64,000 bases of DNA from CAZAPO01 sp044841755 (GCA_044841755.1 JAXOFM010000001.1:248001-312000), one strand, 5' to 3'. Shown: positions 8,856-19,100, numbered from the stretch's first letter. The notes: a model not told the origin generated them from the letters alone. Made by a program: numbers and translations.

Positions 8856-8923
8856 AACTAAAGTTTTAGTTCTTAATCAATGCAAATATAACTAAATATT
8901 TAGTTTTAACTAATTTTTTAGTT
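8856..8923 (-). promoter_or_regulatory. Triple BlaI-type operator and promoter region of blaI-blaR1
   Basis: Three copies of aactaa-N4-ttagtt lie just upstream of the blaI start: 8856-8871 (spacer agtt), 8890-8905 (spacer atat, a perfect 16-base palindrome) and 8908-8923 (spacer tttt). Centre-to-centre distances are 34 and 18 bases. On the minus strand TATATTTG at 8890-8883 fits the TAnnTTTG -7 element and lies between copies one and two, so bound repressor would cover both sides of the transcription start. Repressor identity is inferred from position. Confidence 0.8.
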
Positions 8924-8984
8924 TAAAATTTGTAACAAATAAGTACTACCTTCGTCTTACAGTCAAATTTTCTACCTTATATTC

Positions 8985-9482
8985 ATGGATATACTACTAG
9001 TTTTTATAGCAGCATTATTTATTGTTCTTGGTATGATTGGGAGTTTTTTACCAATACTTCCTGGACCACTTACCAGTTGGGTGGGATTATTAATAGTCCA
9101 CTTCACAGATGCTGTACCAATGAATTGGTTTTTTCTCGGAATTTGGCTTGCAGTGGCAATACTCATTTGGCTTTTAGATTATTTCATTCCAGCCATTGGC
9201 ACCAAAAAATTTGGAGGAAGTAGATACGGAATGATTGGTACTACTATAGGTCTAATTGTTGGGTTACTATCTCCTATTCCGTTTGGAATTATTATTGGAC
9301 CGTTTGTAGGCGCCCTTATTGGAGAAATGATCAATAAAACTGATCAAGAGAAAGCTGTTAAAGCTGCGTTCGGGTCATTCTTAGGTTTTCTTACCTCAAC
9401 TTTTTTAAAGTTTGTCTTTTCAATAATCTACTTAGGCCTTTTTGTAATGAAGGTGTGGGAATACAAATCAGCTATCTTCTAA
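8985..9482 (+). CDS. DUF456 domain-containing membrane protein
   Basis: 165 residues, nearly all hydrophobic, with about four to five membrane segments. The glycine-rich GMIGSFLPILPGPLTSW at the N-terminus and the central GMIGTTIGLIVGLLSP and GPFVGALIGEM segments are typical of the DUF456 family (PF04306), inner-membrane proteins of unknown function. It is divergent from blaI and shares its upstream region, so the operator cluster could influence it as well. A hairpin follows at 9493-9521. Confidence 0.85.
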   Translation: MDILLVFIAALFIVLGMIGSFLPILPGPLTSWVGLLIVHFTDAVPMNWFFLGIWLAVAILIWLLDYFIPAIGTKKFGGSRYGMIGTTIGLIVGLLSPIPFGIIIGPFVGALIGEMINKTDQEKAVKAAFGSFLGFLTSTFLKFVFSIIYLGLFVMKVWEYKSAIF

Positions 9483-9492
9483 AACGACAAAA

Positions 9493-9521
9493 CCTTATGA
9501 CCAACATAGTCAGTCATAAGG
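9493..9521 (+). terminator. Hairpin downstream of the DUF456 gene
   Basis: Perfect nine-base arms ccttatgac (9493-9501) and gtcataagg (9513-9521) with an 11-base loop begin 11 bases after the stop. No clear T-run follows, so it is a weak intrinsic terminator or a 3'-end stabiliser. Confidence 0.45.
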
Positions 9522-9637
9522 CATGTCAATTGCTATTAATTCAACAAATAAATTAGAGGGATAATTAATTCTTTCGTTGTCTTCTTCAAAGATAAAGAGA
9601 AACACATGATTTAACTTGCGCGAAAACCTCAAACTTG

Positions 9638-9654
9638 TTACGGAAAAACCGTAA
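9638..9654. repeat. Short palindromic hairpin ttacgg-aaaaa-ccgtaa
   Basis: Six-base perfect arms at 9638-9643 and 9649-9654 around an A5 loop, about 80 bases beyond the 3' end of the response regulator gene. It could be a weak terminator or a protein site; the sequence alone does not decide. Confidence 0.3.
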
Positions 9655-9732
9655 TTCCTAGATAAAATGTGTCATTGAGTAGTGCAACTAAAATTGAAAA
9701 AGATCAAAATTTAACATTTTAGCTGCTTTTTC

Positions 9733-10407
9733 TTAAAGAAATCCCTTTTCTCGAGCACTCTTTAATAATGTCTCATCTTTGCCATCTTCAACACCAAAGA
9801 GTTCCTTTAAATGCTTCTTTCTTTTCTCTATTGCACTTAAAGACAAATCTATATGCTCACTTAAACTTCTTGTTTTAATTCCTTGTGATAGCAAATGAAG
9901 AATTTTACGATTTACATCGTCTAAAAAGATATCACTTTTTATAGTCTTGGTAATAAAACTATTAACTGTGCTACTGTAATATGGTTGGTCATCGATAATA
10001 CGTTGAAATGCATCTGCCAACTCACTAGAGGTCAAATCACTTTTAATTAACAACCCTTCAGGATCAATCTCTCTAATAATATTTAATATCCTAAACGACT
10101 CATTAAACATTGTAAGAATGATCACCTTTGCATCTGGTAAATAAGTTCGTCCTATTTTTGCAAGGTCTTCTCCTGAAGTTATTGCTCCGTCTTTTGAAGC
10201 AGGTAAACTAATATCAAAAAACAACACATCATATGGGCGATCACTATTTGCTCCTTTTATAATAAGCTCGTTAGCCATGTCACAATCGTGAGCAATATCA
10301 ATATCTAAATGTTGATGTGTTTTTTTAGTAGCCACCAAAGTCATTTGATATCCTTCAATAATCATTGGATGATCATCAACCATTAATATGCGTAAATGTT
10401 GCTCCAT
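9733..10407 (-). CDS. Response regulator with C-terminal helix-turn-helix
   Basis: 224 residues. Receiver domain at about 5-130 with the acidic pair D11/D12 (MVDDHP), phospho-acceptor D65 (FFDISLP) and the conserved K122 (LIKSD). A C-terminal NarL/LuxR-like helix-turn-helix covers about 165-215 (LLSQGIKTRSLSEHIDLSLS). Its start overlaps the stop of the upstream histidine kinase by one base (TAATG), so kinase and regulator are co-translated partners. The receiver contains an insertion after the phosphorylation site (ASKDGAITSGEDLAK) that is longer than usual. The target genes are not shown by the sequence. Confidence 0.9.
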   Translation of the reverse strand: MEQHLRILMVDDHPMIIEGYQMTLVATKKTHQHLDIDIAHDCDMANELIIKGANSDRPYDVLFFDISLPASKDGAITSGEDLAKIGRTYLPDAKVIILTMFNESFRILNIIREIDPEGLLIKSDLTSSELADAFQRIIDDQPYYSSTVNSFITKTIKSDIFLDDVNRKILHLLSQGIKTRSLSEHIDLSLSAIEKRKKHLKELFGVEDGKDETLLKSAREKGFL

Positions 10408-12455
10408 TAAGCTAAGGTGATAGGAATGTGTATTTTTATAATTGTACCTATATCGATTTTAGAGTAAACTTCGGCTTTACCTCCAACATCACTAACTCTG
10501 GAATCAATATTTTTAAGACCAATTCCTTTTCTAGCTTTGCTTACATTAAAGCCTTTACCGTCATCTTCGATCACACATAAAATTACATCATTTTTTAATT
10601 CAAAACTAATTTTAACCATGTTAGCTTGTGCATGTTTGTAAATATTTTGCATGGTTTCTTGTAGCATTCTGTAAATGTGAATCTTAGTTTTGTTAGGTAC
10701 TTCTTCCCAAGCAATATTGTCGTCATTGGTAAAGGAGTGTTCTAATCCGTAAGCGGTAGTCTGGGTTTCAATAAGGGTTTTGACTATATCTATAAAACTC
10801 GAATCTGCAATAAAATCGGTATTAAGATCATGAGATATCTTTCTAATCTCAGTTTCTATAGTTTTAAGTTCGTTAATATATTGCATTCTTGATTTTGCCG
10901 CATCTTCCGTTAGTACCAAATTTAAGCTGTCTAAGCTTAAACGAGTGCCAAAAAGCTTTCCAAGTACACCATCGTGAAGCTCTTCTGATATTCTTTTCTT
11001 CTCTTGTTGTCTTCCTTCTTTTATTTTATCCTGCTGAGTTAACATCAAATTATATATCTCCTCATTAGTTTCTTGTTGCTGCTGAATAAACTGGAGCTTT
11101 CTATTTCTAGCTCTTTGTGTTATCACCACATAAAGCAGTGTTAGACTAAGAAGTAATCCTATTGAGATTATTAGAAACAATAACCTCTCTTTTGCGAGCT
11201 GTTCATTATCAGCTTCTATCTTATCTACTTCAAATCTTACTCGAGCAAATTTGTTTCGAGCTTCACGTTCATTCTTTACTAAACTGTCATTTAATTTTAT
11301 ATAGTCATTAAGATGTTGCTTACCAATGTTATCTCCTTCTATTTTTGATAGTAACATTAATGCATTAAGTGCTACATCATTAGAGCTTGATTCTTTTGCT
11401 AACTCATAATTCTCTTTAGCAAGTACTAATGCAGAGTCTTTTCTTCCTATATCGAAGTAAAACTGAGAAAAATCTTCTAAAATGGCCATTTTACCATCCA
11501 AATAATCAAGACTATCACTTAACCTATAGGCGCCTTTATATTCATTTTCGATATCACTATGTTCTGAGTCTCCTATTTTAAATTTTGTCCGTGCCACATT
11601 ACCAAGAACATGTACATATAGCTCGGGACTAACCTGACGCAAATTCGGATCTTCAATTAATTCTTGAAAAACTATTAAAGCTTCTTGTAAATCTCCTTTT
11701 TCCGCTATGGAATGTCCTATATTATTTTTTGAACTCAATCTGTAAAAAAAAGGCTGACTCATTTTTTCAGCGATTTCTATACACTTTTGATAGTTTTTAA
11801 TAGACTCATCATGCTGTCCTAATCTTTCAGAAATTACCGCTAGCAGATTATATAAAGACCATAAAGTATCTAAATTGCCATCATTTACACTAACATTATT
11901 ACTTCTTGGAAGTCTTTCTATTAAAGAGATCCCTCTTACAGCCGTTTCTTCGCTACCAAGATAGTCTTTAGCCGATTCCTGTATATTGGCCATATTTAAC
12001 AAAACCTCGCCTTCGTTTTTCAAATCACCTATTTGCTGGTAAACTTTTTGGGCATTATAATAATAAAAATAGGCACTGTCGTTATTGTTCTCTATCATAT
12101 GGAACCATCCCAAATTGTAATAGTTCTTTCCTATTCTTACAGAATCATTAAGTTTTTTTGCTAAAACTAGACTAGAGTGATTAATTGCTCTAAATTCTTC
12201 ATATCTATCATAGTATAAATAAAGTCCTGATAGAAAAGTTTGACTTCTCAGTAATGTAGAATCTACACCCAAATGCTTGGACAAAGTCTCAGCTCTTTTC
12301 CCATAACGGTGTTGAAGTTCGTATCCTAGATCATAATCTCTGGATAACTCACGTAAGTTAAAAATTGAATCGAGCTGCTTTAGTTGTTCTTCACTTTGAG
12401 CAGGTATCTTGAAGAAATTCAATAATAAAAGAAAAAGAAGGGCTCTCTTGAACAA
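10407..12455 (-). CDS. TPR-containing sensor histidine kinase (HisKA_3 type)
   Basis: 682 residues. Signal peptide 1-19, a long periplasmic TPR array at about 90-400 (for example NYYNLGWFHMIENNNDSAYFY near 111), a membrane segment at about 424-446, a coiled-coil linker, then the NarX/DegS-type dimerisation helix with phospho-acceptor H494 in RISEELHDGVLG. The ATPase domain shows QNIYKHAQ at 603-610 (N box), DDGKGF at 631-636 and GIGLKN at 644-649. It autophosphorylates and passes phosphate to the response regulator encoded immediately downstream. Kinases with periplasmic TPR sensors are common in Flavobacteria; the ligand is unknown. A TAAATTTG -7-like element lies on the minus strand at 12488-12481. 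Confidence 0.93.
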   Translation of the reverse strand: MFKRALLFLLLLNFFKIPAQSEEQLKQLDSIFNLRELSRDYDLGYELQHRYGKRAETLSKHLGVDSTLLRSQTFLSGLYLYYDRYEEFRAINHSSLVLAKKLNDSVRIGKNYYNLGWFHMIENNNDSAYFYYYNAQKVYQQIGDLKNEGEVLLNMANIQESAKDYLGSEETAVRGISLIERLPRSNNVSVNDGNLDTLWSLYNLLAVISERLGQHDESIKNYQKCIEIAEKMSQPFFYRLSSKNNIGHSIAEKGDLQEALIVFQELIEDPNLRQVSPELYVHVLGNVARTKFKIGDSEHSDIENEYKGAYRLSDSLDYLDGKMAILEDFSQFYFDIGRKDSALVLAKENYELAKESSSNDVALNALMLLSKIEGDNIGKQHLNDYIKLNDSLVKNEREARNKFARVRFEVDKIEADNEQLAKERLLFLIISIGLLLSLTLLYVVITQRARNRKLQFIQQQQETNEEIYNLMLTQQDKIKEGRQQEKKRISEELHDGVLGKLFGTRLSLDSLNLVLTEDAAKSRMQYINELKTIETEIRKISHDLNTDFIADSSFIDIVKTLIETQTTAYGLEHSFTNDDNIAWEEVPNKTKIHIYRMLQETMQNIYKHAQANMVKISFELKNDVILCVIEDDGKGFNVSKARKGIGLKNIDSRVSDVGGKAEVYSKIDIGTIIKIHIPITLA

Positions 12456-12541
12456 CTTTAATAGAATTAATTAATATTCTCAAATTTATAACAAAATTTA
12501 GAACTTCTTTAGTAAGAAACTAGTATTAATCATAAACAAAA

Positions 12542-12569
12542 AAACCCTCTGCCGTTAGACAGAAGGTTT
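12542..12569 (-). terminator. Intrinsic terminator of the 59-residue peptide gene
   Basis: On the minus strand a nine-base stem with one mismatch (arms 12543-12551 and 12560-12568) is followed by seven T residues. It begins 24 bases after the stop of the small gene at 12593-12772 and separates it from the histidine kinase gene. Confidence 0.75.
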
Positions 12570-12592
12570 ACATAAAGTAGGATATCTTCATA

Positions 12593-12772
12593 CTAGATAT
12601 CTTGACTTGGTTTTTTGTTCTTTTTTATAACGCTTGCAACATACTCAATTTCAGCTTTATCAACTTTTTGAATAGTGTTTGCTGTAGGTTCAGTTTCTTT
12701 TTGTGTACTAGTTCCTGCAATAGTTAAACAAAATACAGCAACTAAGATCAAGGTAATTTTTAGGGACTTCAT
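12593..12772 (-). CDS. Small secreted peptide, 59 residues
   Basis: ATG at 12772-12770, TAG at 12595-12593. The product starts MKSLKITLILVAVFCLTIAG, a good signal peptide with likely cleavage near residue 20-23, and leaves a mature peptide of about 37 residues that is polar, Thr/Glu-rich at first and strongly basic at the end (VIKKNKKPSQDI). The gene has its own terminator at 12542-12569 and a 356-base upstream region with repeated motifs, which argues that it is real despite its size. It has no recognisable domain. I recall similar short secreted peptides in other Flavobacteriaceae but cannot name a family. Confidence 0.7.
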   Translation of the reverse strand: MKSLKITLILVAVFCLTIAGTSTQKETEPTANTIQKVDKAEIEYVASVIKKNKKPSQDI

Positions 12773-13128
12773 AATTATCTATTTTATCTTTTGTTTGTTA
12801 AATATTATTTACAATTCTGCCTATAACCGAAATTATAGCGAGGGATAAAATGGACTAATTATGAAAACACTTAATTGTGTTTTAAAAATGAGGGAATACA
12901 ATCACAGAAATAGTAATCGTGGATTAATTAATGGTTCTAAATAAGCATGAGGGAATTATTGGGGCTTATTAGGATTAGTAAAAATAGATATGGAGTCGTC
13001 CAGTATTAAAATTTTACGATGAAATGCAACAAATATCCGATAAAATGCATTTTTTGAATATTTTTCCTACAATAAAAATGCGTTTATCTATATTTTAACT
13101 CGATAAAAATACTAAAAAAATACATTTT
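12773..13128 (-). promoter_or_regulatory. 356-base gene-free upstream region of the small peptide gene, with repeated motifs
   Basis: Contains no convincing frame. From the gene outward there is a candidate -7 element TAATTTCG on the minus strand, an inverted repeat aaaacac/gtgtttt at 12864-12883, a ten-base direct repeat atgagggaat at 12888-12897 and 12947-12956, and three matches to a motif with core CGATAAAATGCAT at 13016-13029, 13037-13050 and 13099-13112. The same motif recurs three times upstream of the large T9SS protein gene. The sequence is AT-rich throughout. Confidence 0.5.
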
Positions 13129-16041
13129 TTAGGCTAAAGCTTTCCTTAGAATTGTGATGGGATGAAATGATTCTTTATTAACTCCATCCTTAATTTGATG
13201 CCTGCAACTGGTACCAGAAACCGCAATGATGTTTTCTCCTTCCATATTCTGGATTCTTTTAAAAAGATCTTCTCCTACTTTCATACTTACCTCATAATGC
13301 TCTTTTTCGTAACCAAAAGATCCAGCCATTCCGCAACATCCAGAATTAATTATTGATGCTTTGTAATTTACTGGTAGTTCAAGCATCTTTTGAGTATGGG
13401 CAATTGTACTCAATGCTTTTTGATGACAGTGCCCATGAATTTTAATGGTTTGTTCAATACTAGTAAAACTATCAGATTTAATATTCCCTTTGTTCATTTC
13501 ATTTGAAATAAATTCTTCAAATGTAAAAGTGTATTTAGAAATATATTCTGCACCTTTCTTATTATCTGCTAACCTTAAATATTCATCTCTAAAGGACAAA
13601 ACCGCAGAAGGTTCAATTCCAACCAAAGGTTTGTCTTCCATAATTAAACCTTCAAAAACCTTAACATTTTTATTAGCTATCTGTTTTACTTCATCTAAAA
13701 ATCCTTTGGAAAGGTAACTGCGCCCACTTTCTGCATGATCTACAATATTCACTTTGTAACCTAATTGGGTTAGAAGTTCAATAGCATCAATGCCAACACT
13801 AACATCATAAAAATTAGTAAACTCATCTACAAATAAGAACAATTCGCCATTTACAGTATTTGAATTTATAGGTTTCTTATTTTTTATAAACCATTTCCTA
13901 AGTGTCACCTTTGCTAATCGTGGCATTTTTCTATGAGAAGAAATACCGAGTACATTTTTTGAGATATTAGTATTAGTTATTGCATTAAACAAAGCTGGAA
14001 CCCTATTCCCCAATTTACTCCATTTAGCATTTGCCGCAAATATCTTATCACGAAAAGGCCTCTTATTTGATTTGTAATATTGATATTGAAATTCTGCTTT
14101 TAAAGCTGCTACATCTACATTACTTGGGCACTCACTAGCACATGCCTTACAGCTTAAGCACAAATCAAAAACTTTCTTTAACTCTTTATCATCAAATCTG
14201 TTTGCTTTATCTGAAGTAGTTAAAACCTCTCTCAGCATGTTCGCTCTTGCTCTGGTTGTATCTTTCTCATTTTTGGTTGCCCTGTAGCTTGGACACATTG
14301 TTCCTCCAGCAAAGTACTGCTTTCTACAGTCACCTGATCCATTACATTTCTCTGTTGCTCTCAAAATTCCGAGACTATCTGAAAAGTCTAATATAGTTTC
14401 TACTTCTGGTTCTTCCCTATCTGGAAAGTATCTCAAATTCTTATCCATTGAAAAAGCATTAACAATCTTTCCAGGATTAAAAATATTTTTGGGATCAAAT
14501 ACCTTCTTGACTTCTTTTAAGAGTTCATAATTCTTTTCCCCTATCATTAAAGGAATAAACTCAGCACGAACTATACCGTCGCCATGCTCTCCACTAAACG
14601 AACCTTTATATTTCCTAACTAATAATGCTGTTTCATGTGTTATCTTCCTAAACAGCTTAACATCTTCTTTCTTCTTTAAATTTAAAATTGGTCTAAGGTG
14701 AAGTTCTCCTGCTCCAGCATGTGCATAGTACACCGCTTTCTGACCAAATTTATCCATCATTGCAGTAAACTCTTCAATATAAGCTGGCAAATCATCTACT
14801 AAAACTGCTGTATCTTCAATACAAGGAACTGCCTTCTTGTCTCCAACAATATTCCCAAGCAGTCCTAATCCAGCCTTTCTAAGGTTGATCGCTTTGTCTA
14901 TATCTTCTCCTTTAAGTTTTGGAAATGCATAACCTAGTCCTTCATCTTTAAGGTTGTCAATTATTAAGTCAGCCAACTTTTCTAGCTCTTCTAGATTGTC
15001 TGATCTAACCTCTAACATTAAAATAGCTTCAGGATCTTCTTGAACAAAAAATCTATTTCTAGACTGTTCGCGATTATTTTTTGTGCATTCTAAAATCGTT
15101 TTATCCATGAGCTCACACATGAACAAATCATGTTTCATAGCATGTACAACTGCTCGCAAACTCTCATTAACACTATTAAAGTGAGCCGCAATCATAATAC
15201 TGTTAGCAGGCGGCAACTTATCCAACTTTAAAGTAATGGCTGTTGTAAAAGCTAATGTTCCCTCGCTCCCTGAAAGTAATTTGCAAAGATTCAATTGCTT
15301 TTTAGATTCCTCAAAAACTTCCGAATTTATTAGAGCATCAATTGCATAACCTGTATTTCTTCTATGAATGCTTTCCTTTGGAAACTCCTTTTTTATTTCC
15401 TCTTTAATTTCTTGTGGTGACAACAATTCAAAAAGTCTGTTATATATATTTCCTTCTAATGTTTCTTCTCGTGCTTTCTTCTCAAATTCTTTTTTGCTTA
15501 TAGATTGGAAACTAGCTTCAGAGCCATCGCTTAAAACACAATCGACACTTAGTACTTTATCTCGTGTAACTCCATACTTAATTGAAGTTGTCCCAGACGA
15601 ATTATTACCGACCATACCACCAATCATACAACGATTACTGGTAGATGTATTTGGGCCAAAAAACAGTCCATAAGGTTTTAAAAATTCATTAAGTTCATCT
15701 CTAACAACCCCTGGCTGAACTTTAACTGTTTGCTTCTTCTCATCAAACTCTAATACCTTATTAAAGTGTTTAGAAACATCAACCACTATTCCTTCTCCAA
15801 CACATTGTCCAGCCAAAGATGTACCTGCAGCCCTAGGAATCAAAGAAGTTTTGCTGTTATTAGCAAAGGCAATTAATAACTTAATATCTTCAATACTTCT
15901 TGGAATAGCAACTGCTTCAGGAATCATTCTATAAGCGGAAGCATCAGTTGCATAAATAGTACGATGAAGTTGATCGGTATAAATTTCTCCCGAAAAACCT
16001 GACAGAGAATCCTTAAGATTAATAGCTACTTTATTCAACAC
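13129..16041 (-). CDS. FAD-binding and (Fe-S)-binding dehydrogenase, YdiJ/D-2-hydroxyacid type
   Basis: 970 residues. The N-terminal FAD-binding_4 domain spans about 35-230 (PRAAGTSLAGQCVGEGIVVD, then GGMVGNNSSGTTSIKYG). An FAD-linked oxidase C-terminal domain runs to about residue 540, with GSFSGEHGDGIVRAEF containing the conserved HGDG. Two Cys-rich segments follow: CNGSGDCRK...MCPSY and the 4Fe-4S-type CLSCKACASECPSNVD. The C-terminal region has GHCHQKAL and a CCG motif (SGCCGMAGSFGYE). This order is that of E. coli YdiJ, a D-2-hydroxyglutarate dehydrogenase, and of related D-lactate dehydrogenases. It oxidises a D-2-hydroxyacid and passes electrons through Fe-S centres. The start is GTG at 16041-16039. 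The exact substrate cannot be read from sequence. Confidence 0.88.
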   Translation of the reverse strand: MLNKVAINLKDSLSGFSGEIYTDQLHRTIYATDASAYRMIPEAVAIPRSIEDIKLLIAFANNSKTSLIPRAAGTSLAGQCVGEGIVVDVSKHFNKVLEFDEKKQTVKVQPGVVRDELNEFLKPYGLFFGPNTSTSNRCMIGGMVGNNSSGTTSIKYGVTRDKVLSVDCVLSDGSEASFQSISKKEFEKKAREETLEGNIYNRLFELLSPQEIKEEIKKEFPKESIHRRNTGYAIDALINSEVFEESKKQLNLCKLLSGSEGTLAFTTAITLKLDKLPPANSIMIAAHFNSVNESLRAVVHAMKHDLFMCELMDKTILECTKNNREQSRNRFFVQEDPEAILMLEVRSDNLEELEKLADLIIDNLKDEGLGYAFPKLKGEDIDKAINLRKAGLGLLGNIVGDKKAVPCIEDTAVLVDDLPAYIEEFTAMMDKFGQKAVYYAHAGAGELHLRPILNLKKKEDVKLFRKITHETALLVRKYKGSFSGEHGDGIVRAEFIPLMIGEKNYELLKEVKKVFDPKNIFNPGKIVNAFSMDKNLRYFPDREEPEVETILDFSDSLGILRATEKCNGSGDCRKQYFAGGTMCPSYRATKNEKDTTRARANMLREVLTTSDKANRFDDKELKKVFDLCLSCKACASECPSNVDVAALKAEFQYQYYKSNKRPFRDKIFAANAKWSKLGNRVPALFNAITNTNISKNVLGISSHRKMPRLAKVTLRKWFIKNKKPINSNTVNGELFLFVDEFTNFYDVSVGIDAIELLTQLGYKVNIVDHAESGRSYLSKGFLDEVKQIANKNVKVFEGLIMEDKPLVGIEPSAVLSFRDEYLRLADNKKGAEYISKYTFTFEEFISNEMNKGNIKSDSFTSIEQTIKIHGHCHQKALSTIAHTQKMLELPVNYKASIINSGCCGMAGSFGYEKEHYEVSMKVGEDLFKRIQNMEGENIIAVSGTSCRHQIKDGVNKESFHPITILRKALA

Positions 16042-16150
16042 TCAATAATTACCGTAAATATAATGATTGAATAATCTTAACTATAGGTGTGGTAAATAAA
16101 TTTTGTATCTTAGCAGAGTTATAATTTAACACAAGGGATAATTAAATCTG

Positions 16151-16176
16151 AAGGGTTACTAAAAATAGTAACCCTT
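16151..16176 (-). terminator. Terminator hairpin after the large T9SS protein gene
   Basis: Perfect ten-base arms aagggttact (16151-16160) and agtaaccctt (16167-16176) with a six-base loop, starting seven bases beyond the stop of the minus-strand gene at 16183. There is no long T-run on either side, but stem quality and position fit a terminator. Confidence 0.65.
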
Positions 16177-16182
16177 CTTCAT

Positions 16183-19100
16183 TTACTGTATTTTAATTTT
16201 TCTAGTAATAACTCCTTTCGACGTTTTTAACTTAAGAATATAGATTCCGGAACTTAAAGACACATGAGCTCTATGATTAGTAAAATCTAATTGCCTTATT
16301 TTCTGACCTATGATATTGTAAAGATCAGTTCTAAATATCTTTAAATCTTGATTATGATTTACTGCTATTTCTGAAGTATTCTTATCATAATATATTTTCA
16401 ATTCTATCCCATTAATAACTTCTTCTTCTAACTTCTCTTCTCCTTCTAACTCATTAAAGACTATTGCAAATCTATTATCATATTTTCCCGCGGCTAAAGT
16501 TAGCATAAATGGACTTTTTTTAATTGAATGATAATTTCCTGTTTCTTTATCAAGTAAAACTACATCAACATGTTCCTCTACTCCTTCAATACTCTCCATT
16601 CTAATGGTAACTATTCCATCTTGGTTAACCTTAACACCTATAGGAAACTCTTGCAGGTGTCTAATTTCATTAACCCCTTGAATTACAAACTTACTATCGT
16701 TAATAAGCCAATACATATCTTCTTCATTTACATCAATCATAAATGCGTCATAGCCAATATCAAAGTTAGTTGTGGCTACAGCTCTAGCACCTAATAGTAG
16801 TTCTCTATGATATCCTAGAGGAGAATCATAAACAATGTTTAAGGTAGGCTTAACCTGCGCTTCATTATTTATTTGTTCTTGAGCTTTCTTCTTACCACTA
16901 TTATTGTTTCTTAAAAATTGCGAATCTGTAACAACTTGTTCAGTTATAAATGCCCTTTGGCTATTTTTAAATTCAATGTTACCCCCATTCACGGTTGTAA
17001 TTGCAGATCCGTTATCATTATCAAATCCATCAAGCTCTGTAGTTACAAAGAAGCCTTGATTAACAGGAATATATTGCCCAGGGACTTTAGTCCCTGTTGC
17101 TGGCGACCCTCCATCTGAGGTATTGTTAATTCTATTATCATTTGATATTGCCGCTGTACCACCCGTTAAATTCCTAGTTGCATAACCTCCTACATATCCA
17201 TTTAGTGCATGGGTATTCTCTTCTCCAAAATGATCCCAGAAATACAATGCTCCGTTAAAAATGGTTCCGTTGGTATTATTACCACCATCAGCAATACTCA
17301 TATTATCTAGAATAAATTCTGTAGCATCCATAGCAGATGGATAAGGGTTTCCAATTAGTCGATCAACATCTCCAGATGATTTGTCAAGCGGTAAGGTAAA
17401 ATCACCATTATTTGGCAATCCTTTAAATACATAATTCTGATTCGTTGATATTGACGTAGAACCTGAGGTTCCTTTCATGGTAAAGCCCTCACCAGCTTTA
17501 AGTGCTGAGTTTTCATTTATTGCGCTCCATGCATTATAATCATCTGCTGCACCATAAAACGTGTACATCCAGTATGTACTAACTGTTCTAGGTGTTGTTG
17601 GTGTATTACTATCTGCAGCAGTATAAGAGTTGTTAAAAGTAAGTGTCGCATAACTAGATGATGTCGTTCCATCATTTAATACTCCTGTTAATGTATGATC
17701 TGCATTTGAACTAGAAACTCCTGTTCCTCGCGTTCCTGTATTTCCGCTAATTGGTGCTACAGAAGAAGACCAGTAATTATAATTAAAACCATTGGCAGTA
17801 CCTTGCTGATCTCGTTCAATATAACCACCACTATCTGCATCCAATACACTTCCTTCTGTTTGTACCAGTTGAGATTCTCCAATAAGATCTATTACTCCGT
17901 CAATCTCTAAATAGTTAGTCACGTTTAAAGCTTGACCTGTATTCGTTTCATCTTGAGCATCATTAGGATCCGCAATTGTAAGTGTCCCTGCAGTCTGAAC
18001 AAGCCCAAAAACAGAGATATCTCTATCACCTGAAGTAATATTATGTCCAATTTGTACGGTATGCCAATCAATTATTGTGCTACCATCTAAGCTTAATGAA
18101 TTAGGCACCATTACATCAGCATTATTAGACCAAGTTGTTGCTGTATCCCATGCTCCATCAGCTGCAGACACATAAGGTAACGGTGCAGTTTGATCATCTA
18201 GCATAGTCTTTGTTTTATTTAAATAGTTTAATCTTATGAAGAAACGATCATCTGTTAAACCTTCTACTGTTGAACCGTAAAAGTTATTAAAGTCATAATA
18301 AACTCTTAAGCTGCTCCAAGGTATGGACACTATCTCGTTACTTGAAGCTCCTTGAGGCAGGAGTTTCCCTTGAATATAATCTGTTCCTGAATCATCATAT
18401 CTTTCAATTTCTTGATTCATTACATATCTTAGTTGGTTTTCAGTTAAAGCAACATCCCATACAACAACTTCATCTATTTCTCCAAGTAAGTAATTTGAGA
18501 TGTTATCTTTGTCTATATATAGTGCACCAATACTGAAGTGGTTGCTATTTGGAGATGGATGCACAATGTTTTGAACTGATTTATCAAGTACACCATCAAC
18601 ATACAATAATATAGTACCACTATTATAAATAAATGTTGTATGATGCCATTTACCGTCATCTAAATCCATATCAGAAGTATATCTAGGCGTCACTTCATCA
18701 TCTATATAAACTTCTACATTTCCTATAGGGTTTAATCTAATTTGTAATTTTTCTCCTTTTGCCATAATAGTCCTATCGCTAGCATTTGCAGCACATTTTA
18801 CCCAAGCTGAAATTGTAAAGTCGTCAGTATTCAAGTTTAAGGCATATTCACCAACCATATAGTCTCCTGAAGCAAAGCTAATAGAATGGTTGTCTGATAG
18901 TTTAGCGACTTTACCAAACGTAAAATATTTAGTCCCATCAAAATTATAAAATGTTTGAAGTGTAACTCCTGCATCTTCTGATCTTAAAGGAATGACGTCT
19001 ATTATATCTCCATTAGCAAAATTTGAATTATCTGCCACTATGAGTGCATATTCCTCAGTACTTGTTTTTGAAAATCCACTAAATGCTGCTGTAGGTATTG

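Noticed and set aside
13129..16041. Glycolate oxidase subunit or classical D-lactate dehydrogenase as a specific name for the 970-residue enzyme.
   Set aside because: Domain order fits YdiJ-type fused enzymes, but substrate cannot be told from sequence alone.
16106..16176. A plus-strand TATCTTAG box followed about 40 bases later by a perfect hairpin, suggesting a tiny RNA gene.
   Set aside because: No TTG at the required distance, no T-run after the hairpin on the plus strand, and the hairpin is already explained as the terminator of the minus-strand T9SS gene.
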